Below are positions 61,478 through 64,000 of a stretch of 64,000 nucleotides of DNA, in pieces. The stretch is from contig NZ_CP080378.1 in the NCBI RefSeq assembly GCF_019443445.1, forward strand, positions 1,612,001 to 1,676,000. Reading direction: 5' to 3'. The position numbers were made by a program, and so were the translations under genes. Positions within the stretch are counted from its first letter, which is position 1. Each line of letters opens with the position of its first letter. The notes below the pieces were generated by a model. The model made no database searches. It was given only the letters and a program-made list of their open reading frames with translations, and had not been told where the DNA came from. This DNA comes from Massilia sp. PAMC28688 (GTDB lineage: Bacteria > Pseudomonadota > Gammaproteobacteria > Burkholderiales > Burkholderiaceae_D).

Positions 61478-62956
61478 TTATTTGGTGGTGCCGTTTTTGA
61501 GTTCCGGCGGCGTGCTCACATCCGGCTTGGCCAGCGGTTCGGCTTCCGCCTTCGCTTCGCGCGGTTCCGCCTTGGACAGCAGCACCGGCTTGCCCTTGAG
61601 GTGATTGATGGCCTGGGCCAGCTGGAAGTCGTCGGCGCTGCCAAACTCCAGCGGCTTGCGCGACTTGGCCATGGCCAGCGCGCGCTGGTCTTCTGCGAGC
61701 TGCTCGCGGCGCAGCTTGAGGGCGGCGTCTTCCGGCTTGCCGCTGCCGTCCGAGAGGTGCTTTTCCAGGTCCGCTTCGCGCACGCGCACGCTGTTCATGC
61801 CGTCGCCTTCGGCCGTTTCATCAACCATCAGGTCCGGCACGATGCCCTTGGCCTGGATGGAGCGGCCCTTGGGGGTGAAGTAGCGGGCGGTGGTGAGCTT
61901 GACGGCGGTGTCGGGCGAGAGCTGGCGCAGCGTCTGCACCGATCCCTTGCCAAAGGTTTGCGTGCCCATGATGATGGCGCGCTTGTAATCCTGCAGCGCG
62001 CCGGCCACGATTTCGGACGCCGAGGCCGAGCCGCCATTGACCAGCACCACCATGGGCACCTTCTTGAGCGCCGCCGGCAGCCTGGCCAGCGGGTCGCCCT
62101 CGCCGGGGCTGGCGTAGAATTCGCGCCGGCCGTAGAACTTCTGGTTGGAGTCGCGCAGCTGGCCGGTGGTGGACACGATTTCCTGGTTGGGCGGCAGGAA
62201 TGCGGCCGATACGCCCACGGCGCCCGGCAGCAGGCCGCCCGGATCGTTGCGCAGGTCCAGCACCAGGCCTTTCATCTGAGGATTTTGCGCGTACAAGGCG
62301 TTGACCTTCTTTGCCATGTCATCGAGCGTCTTTTCCTGGAACTGGCTGATGCGCAGCCAGCCGTAGCCAGGTTCGATAATCTTGCCCTTGACGCTGACGA
62401 CCTTGATCTGTTCGCGCGTGAGCGGCACGATCCAGGGCTTGTCCTCGCCCCTGCGCGCGATGGTGAGGACCACCTTCGATTTGGGCTCGCCGCGCATTTT
62501 CTTGATGGCTTCGTCCAGCGTCAATCCCTTGACGGGCGTGCTGTCGATGCGGGTGATCAGGTCGCCGCTCTTGATCCCGGCGCGAAAGGCGGGCGAATCC
62601 TCGATGGGGCTGACAATCTTGACGTAGCCGTCTTCCATGGCCACCTCGATACCCAGGCCAACGAAGCGGCCCTGCATGCTGTCGCGCATTTCGGCGTAGG
62701 CTTTTTTATCGAGATAGACCGAGTGCGGGTCGAGCGAACCGACCATGCCGGAAATGGCCTGGGTGAGCAGCTTCTTGTCCTCGACCTTTTCCACGTAGTC
62801 GGACTTGATGAGGCCATACACATCGGCCAGCTGGCGCAGTTCGTCCAGCGGCAGCGGCGCGGCGCCGCCCTTTTGCGCGAACGCGGAAAACTGCACCGAG
62901 GCGGCAAAGCCGGCCACCATGCCAATGCCGACCAGGCCGAGATGTTTGACTTTCAT
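61478..62956 (-). CDS. S41-family carboxyl-terminal processing protease (CtpA-like)
   Basis: 492 residues. N-terminal signal/anchor (KHLGLVGIGMVAGFAASVQFSAFA). PDZ domain (about 95-170) with VGLGIEVAMEDGYVKIVSPIEDSPAFRAGIKSGDLI. Catalytic core with the Ser in VNGGSASASEIVAGALQDY and the Lys in GTQTFGKGSVQTL. A charged C-terminal region (about 400-492) has Lys/Glu/Ala-rich character. It cleaves C-terminal segments of periplasmic substrates, and family members often degrade peptidoglycan hydrolases. The EnvC-like gene lies directly upstream (12 bp), a conserved pairing that suggests joint control of cell-wall hydrolysis. Confidence 0.94.
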   Translation of the reverse strand: MKVKHLGLVGIGMVAGFAASVQFSAFAQKGGAAPLPLDELRQLADVYGLIKSDYVEKVEDKKLLTQAISGMVGSLDPHSVYLDKKAYAEMRDSMQGRFVGLGIEVAMEDGYVKIVSPIEDSPAFRAGIKSGDLITRIDSTPVKGLTLDEAIKKMRGEPKSKVVLTIARRGEDKPWIVPLTREQIKVVSVKGKIIEPGYGWLRISQFQEKTLDDMAKKVNALYAQNPQMKGLVLDLRNDPGGLLPGAVGVSAAFLPPNQEIVSTTGQLRDSNQKFYGRREFYASPGEGDPLARLPAALKKVPMVVLVNGGSASASEIVAGALQDYKRAIIMGTQTFGKGSVQTLRQLSPDTAVKLTTARYFTPKGRSIQAKGIVPDLMVDETAEGDGMNSVRVREADLEKHLSDGSGKPEDAALKLRREQLAEDQRALAMAKSRKPLEFGSADDFQLAQAINHLKGKPVLLSKAEPREAKAEAEPLAKPDVSTPPELKNGTTK

Positions 62957-62968
62957 GCGTGCGTACCC

Positions 62969-64000
62969 TTAGAAGCTGATCCAGGACGCTGGATTGAAGG
63001 CCGCGCCCCTGTGCCTTAGCTCAAAGTATAGCCCCGATTCTTCGCCACCGCCGGTGTTTCCGGCGCTGGCAATCGGGTCGCCGCCCTTGACGGCGTCGCC
63101 CACGCGCTTGAGCAGCGACTGGTTGCTGCCGTAGATGGACAGGTACTCGCTGCCATGGTCGACAATGATGAGGTTGCCGAAGCCGCGCATCCAGGACGCA
63201 AACACGACGCGCCCGGCGGCAATCGACCTCACTTCGCTGCCTTCGGGCGCCTTGATGAACACGCCCTTCCAGCTTGGCCCGCCGTCACGCTTGCTGCCAA
63301 AGCTGGCGGCCAGCTGGCCGGCCACGGGCGAGCGCAGCTTGCCCTTGAGGCTGGCAAAGGCGCCGTCCGGCGCGGCAGGCGCCAGGGCAATGTCGGCCGG
63401 ACGCGCGGGCGGTTCGGCCGGCTCCACGGGCCGCTGCACCACCTTGGGCGGCTCGGCCTCGACCGGGTTGGCCGGCTTGGCGCCGGGGTTGGCAGCTTCG
63501 CGCGCCAGCCTTTCCTGCTCGGCCTGGGCGCGCGCGCGGGCCAGCGCGGCCGCTTCCGCCTGGGCCCGGGCGCGGGCGGCGGCCACGGCTTCCTGGCGCC
63601 GCTTTTCGGCGGCGGCCGCCTCGGCCTGCTGTTTGATGAGGCGTGACAGGCGGTCCACCAGGCTCGTCATGCGCTGCTGGTCTTTTTCCAGCGAACCAAT
63701 CTGGCGGCGCTGGGTCACCGCTTTCTTGGACAGCGTGCCCAGCACGGCAGCCCGCTTGGCCTTTTCCCGCTCCAGCAGCGCTTTCTGGTCGCGCTCTTCC
63801 TGCGCGATTTCATCGAGCTCGGCCTTGGCGTTCTGTTCTTTTTGCTGGTTGGTCTGCACCTGCGCCAGGTTGTTGCGCAGCGATGTGAGCAGCTGGGCCT
63901 TGGCGCGCGACACGTAGGCCATCAGCTGCATGTCGCGGTTGATGCGGTTGGGGTTGTCGCCCGAGAGCAAGAGCTTGATGCGGTCCTCGTTGCCGGCGAT
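62969..64000 (-). CDS. EnvC-like M23-family murein hydrolase activator (5' end outside window)
   Basis: The frame runs open to the window edge (IAGNEDRIKLLLSGDN at the edge), so the start is outside. Visible residues: a long coiled coil (LAQVQTNQQKEQNAKAELDEIAQEERDQKALLEREK, and a second Ala/Arg/Gln-rich stretch), a Pro-rich linker (about EAEPPKVVQRPVEPAEPPARPA), then the LytM/M23 domain (LRSPVAGQLAASFGSKRDGGPSWKGVFIKAPEGSEVRSIAAGRVVF and LIIVDHGSEYLSIYGSNQSLL). The usual HxxxD and HxH zinc ligands are not all present: KGVFI where HxGID is expected, indicating a degenerate, amidase-activating rather than hydrolytic domain. Its neighbour is the S41 protease. Confidence 0.92.
   Translation of the reverse strand: MAGNEDRIKLLLSGDNPNRINRDMQLMAYVSRAKAQLLTSLRNNLAQVQTNQQKEQNAKAELDEIAQEERDQKALLEREKAKRAAVLGTLSKKAVTQRRQIGSLEKDQQRMTSLVDRLSRLIKQQAEAAAAEKRRQEAVAAARARAQAEAAALARARAQAEQERLAREAANPGAKPANPVEAEPPKVVQRPVEPAEPPARPADIALAPAAPDGAFASLKGKLRSPVAGQLAASFGSKRDGGPSWKGVFIKAPEGSEVRSIAAGRVVFASWMRGFGNLIIVDHGSEYLSIYGSNQSLLKRVGDAVKGGDPIASAGNTGGGEESGLYFELRHRGAAFNPASWISF

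Overview
The window looks like chromosomal DNA of a high-GC betaproteobacterium of the Oxalobacteraceae, most like Massilia/Telluria. This is inferred from protein character and gene order (xerC - COG0523 GTPase - dksA - hslVU; type II secretion genes; NDUFA9-like, cca and slt genes; two Burkholderiales-type porins); no database search was possible. Almost all of it is ordinary, densely packed housekeeping DNA. Clear accessory signs are limited to a decayed tandem gene copy at the left edge and two copies of an intergenic inverted-repeat element.

Layout. 1-1.6 kb: a membrane protein cut by the window edge and its degenerate tandem copy. 1.7-8.6 kb: small outer-membrane barrel, hybrid histidine kinase, M14 metallopeptidase, MAPEG protein, NhaA antiporter behind a structured leader, DUF3224 protein. 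8.7-14 kb: aromatic amino-acid catabolism (fused indolepyruvate ferredoxin oxidoreductase and 4-hydroxyphenylpyruvate dioxygenase) with a divergent Lrp/AsnC regulator and a phased operator. 14.1-14.5 kb: inverted-repeat element 1. 14.5-23 kb: GNAT protein, c-type peroxidase coupled to a diguanylate cyclase, cca, GST, NDUFA9-like protein, lytic transglycosylase. 23.2-27.8 kb: one-carbon and activated-methyl block (5-formyl-THF cyclo-ligase, metF, ahcY, metK). ahcY has a convincing SAH riboswitch and metK a SAM-II-like leader with a readable expression platform. 27.9-32.2 kb: two lipid A acyltransferases, dapF and a Sel1-repeat protein. 32.6-35.1 kb: two porins. 35.3-43 kb: DUF484, xerC, His-rich COG0523 GTPase, a one-cysteine DksA with a long Lys/Ala-rich extension, a STAS protein, and hslVU behind a sigma-32 promoter. 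43.1-43.5 kb: inverted-repeat element 2. 43.7-46.8 kb: XRE regulator and a patatin-barrel (type Vd) protein. 46.8-58 kb: a compact type II secretion operon in the order gspG-H-I-J-K-L-M-N-D-E-F-C, with the patatin gene directly behind gspC. 58.3-64 kb: YciI protein, amidohydrolase, moeB, S41 protease and an EnvC-like factor cut by the right edge.

The best regulatory story is in the methyl cycle. MetK makes SAM and AhcY removes SAH. Each gene appears to be controlled by its own metabolite-binding leader of a different RNA class, the two lying about 1.3 kb apart. The metK leader offers two mutually exclusive hairpins, one of which would bury the Shine-Dalgarno sequence. The strongest unexplained DNA is the two-copy element: 44-bp units in direct repeat on one side and inverted on the other, around unrelated cores of about 220-250 bp.
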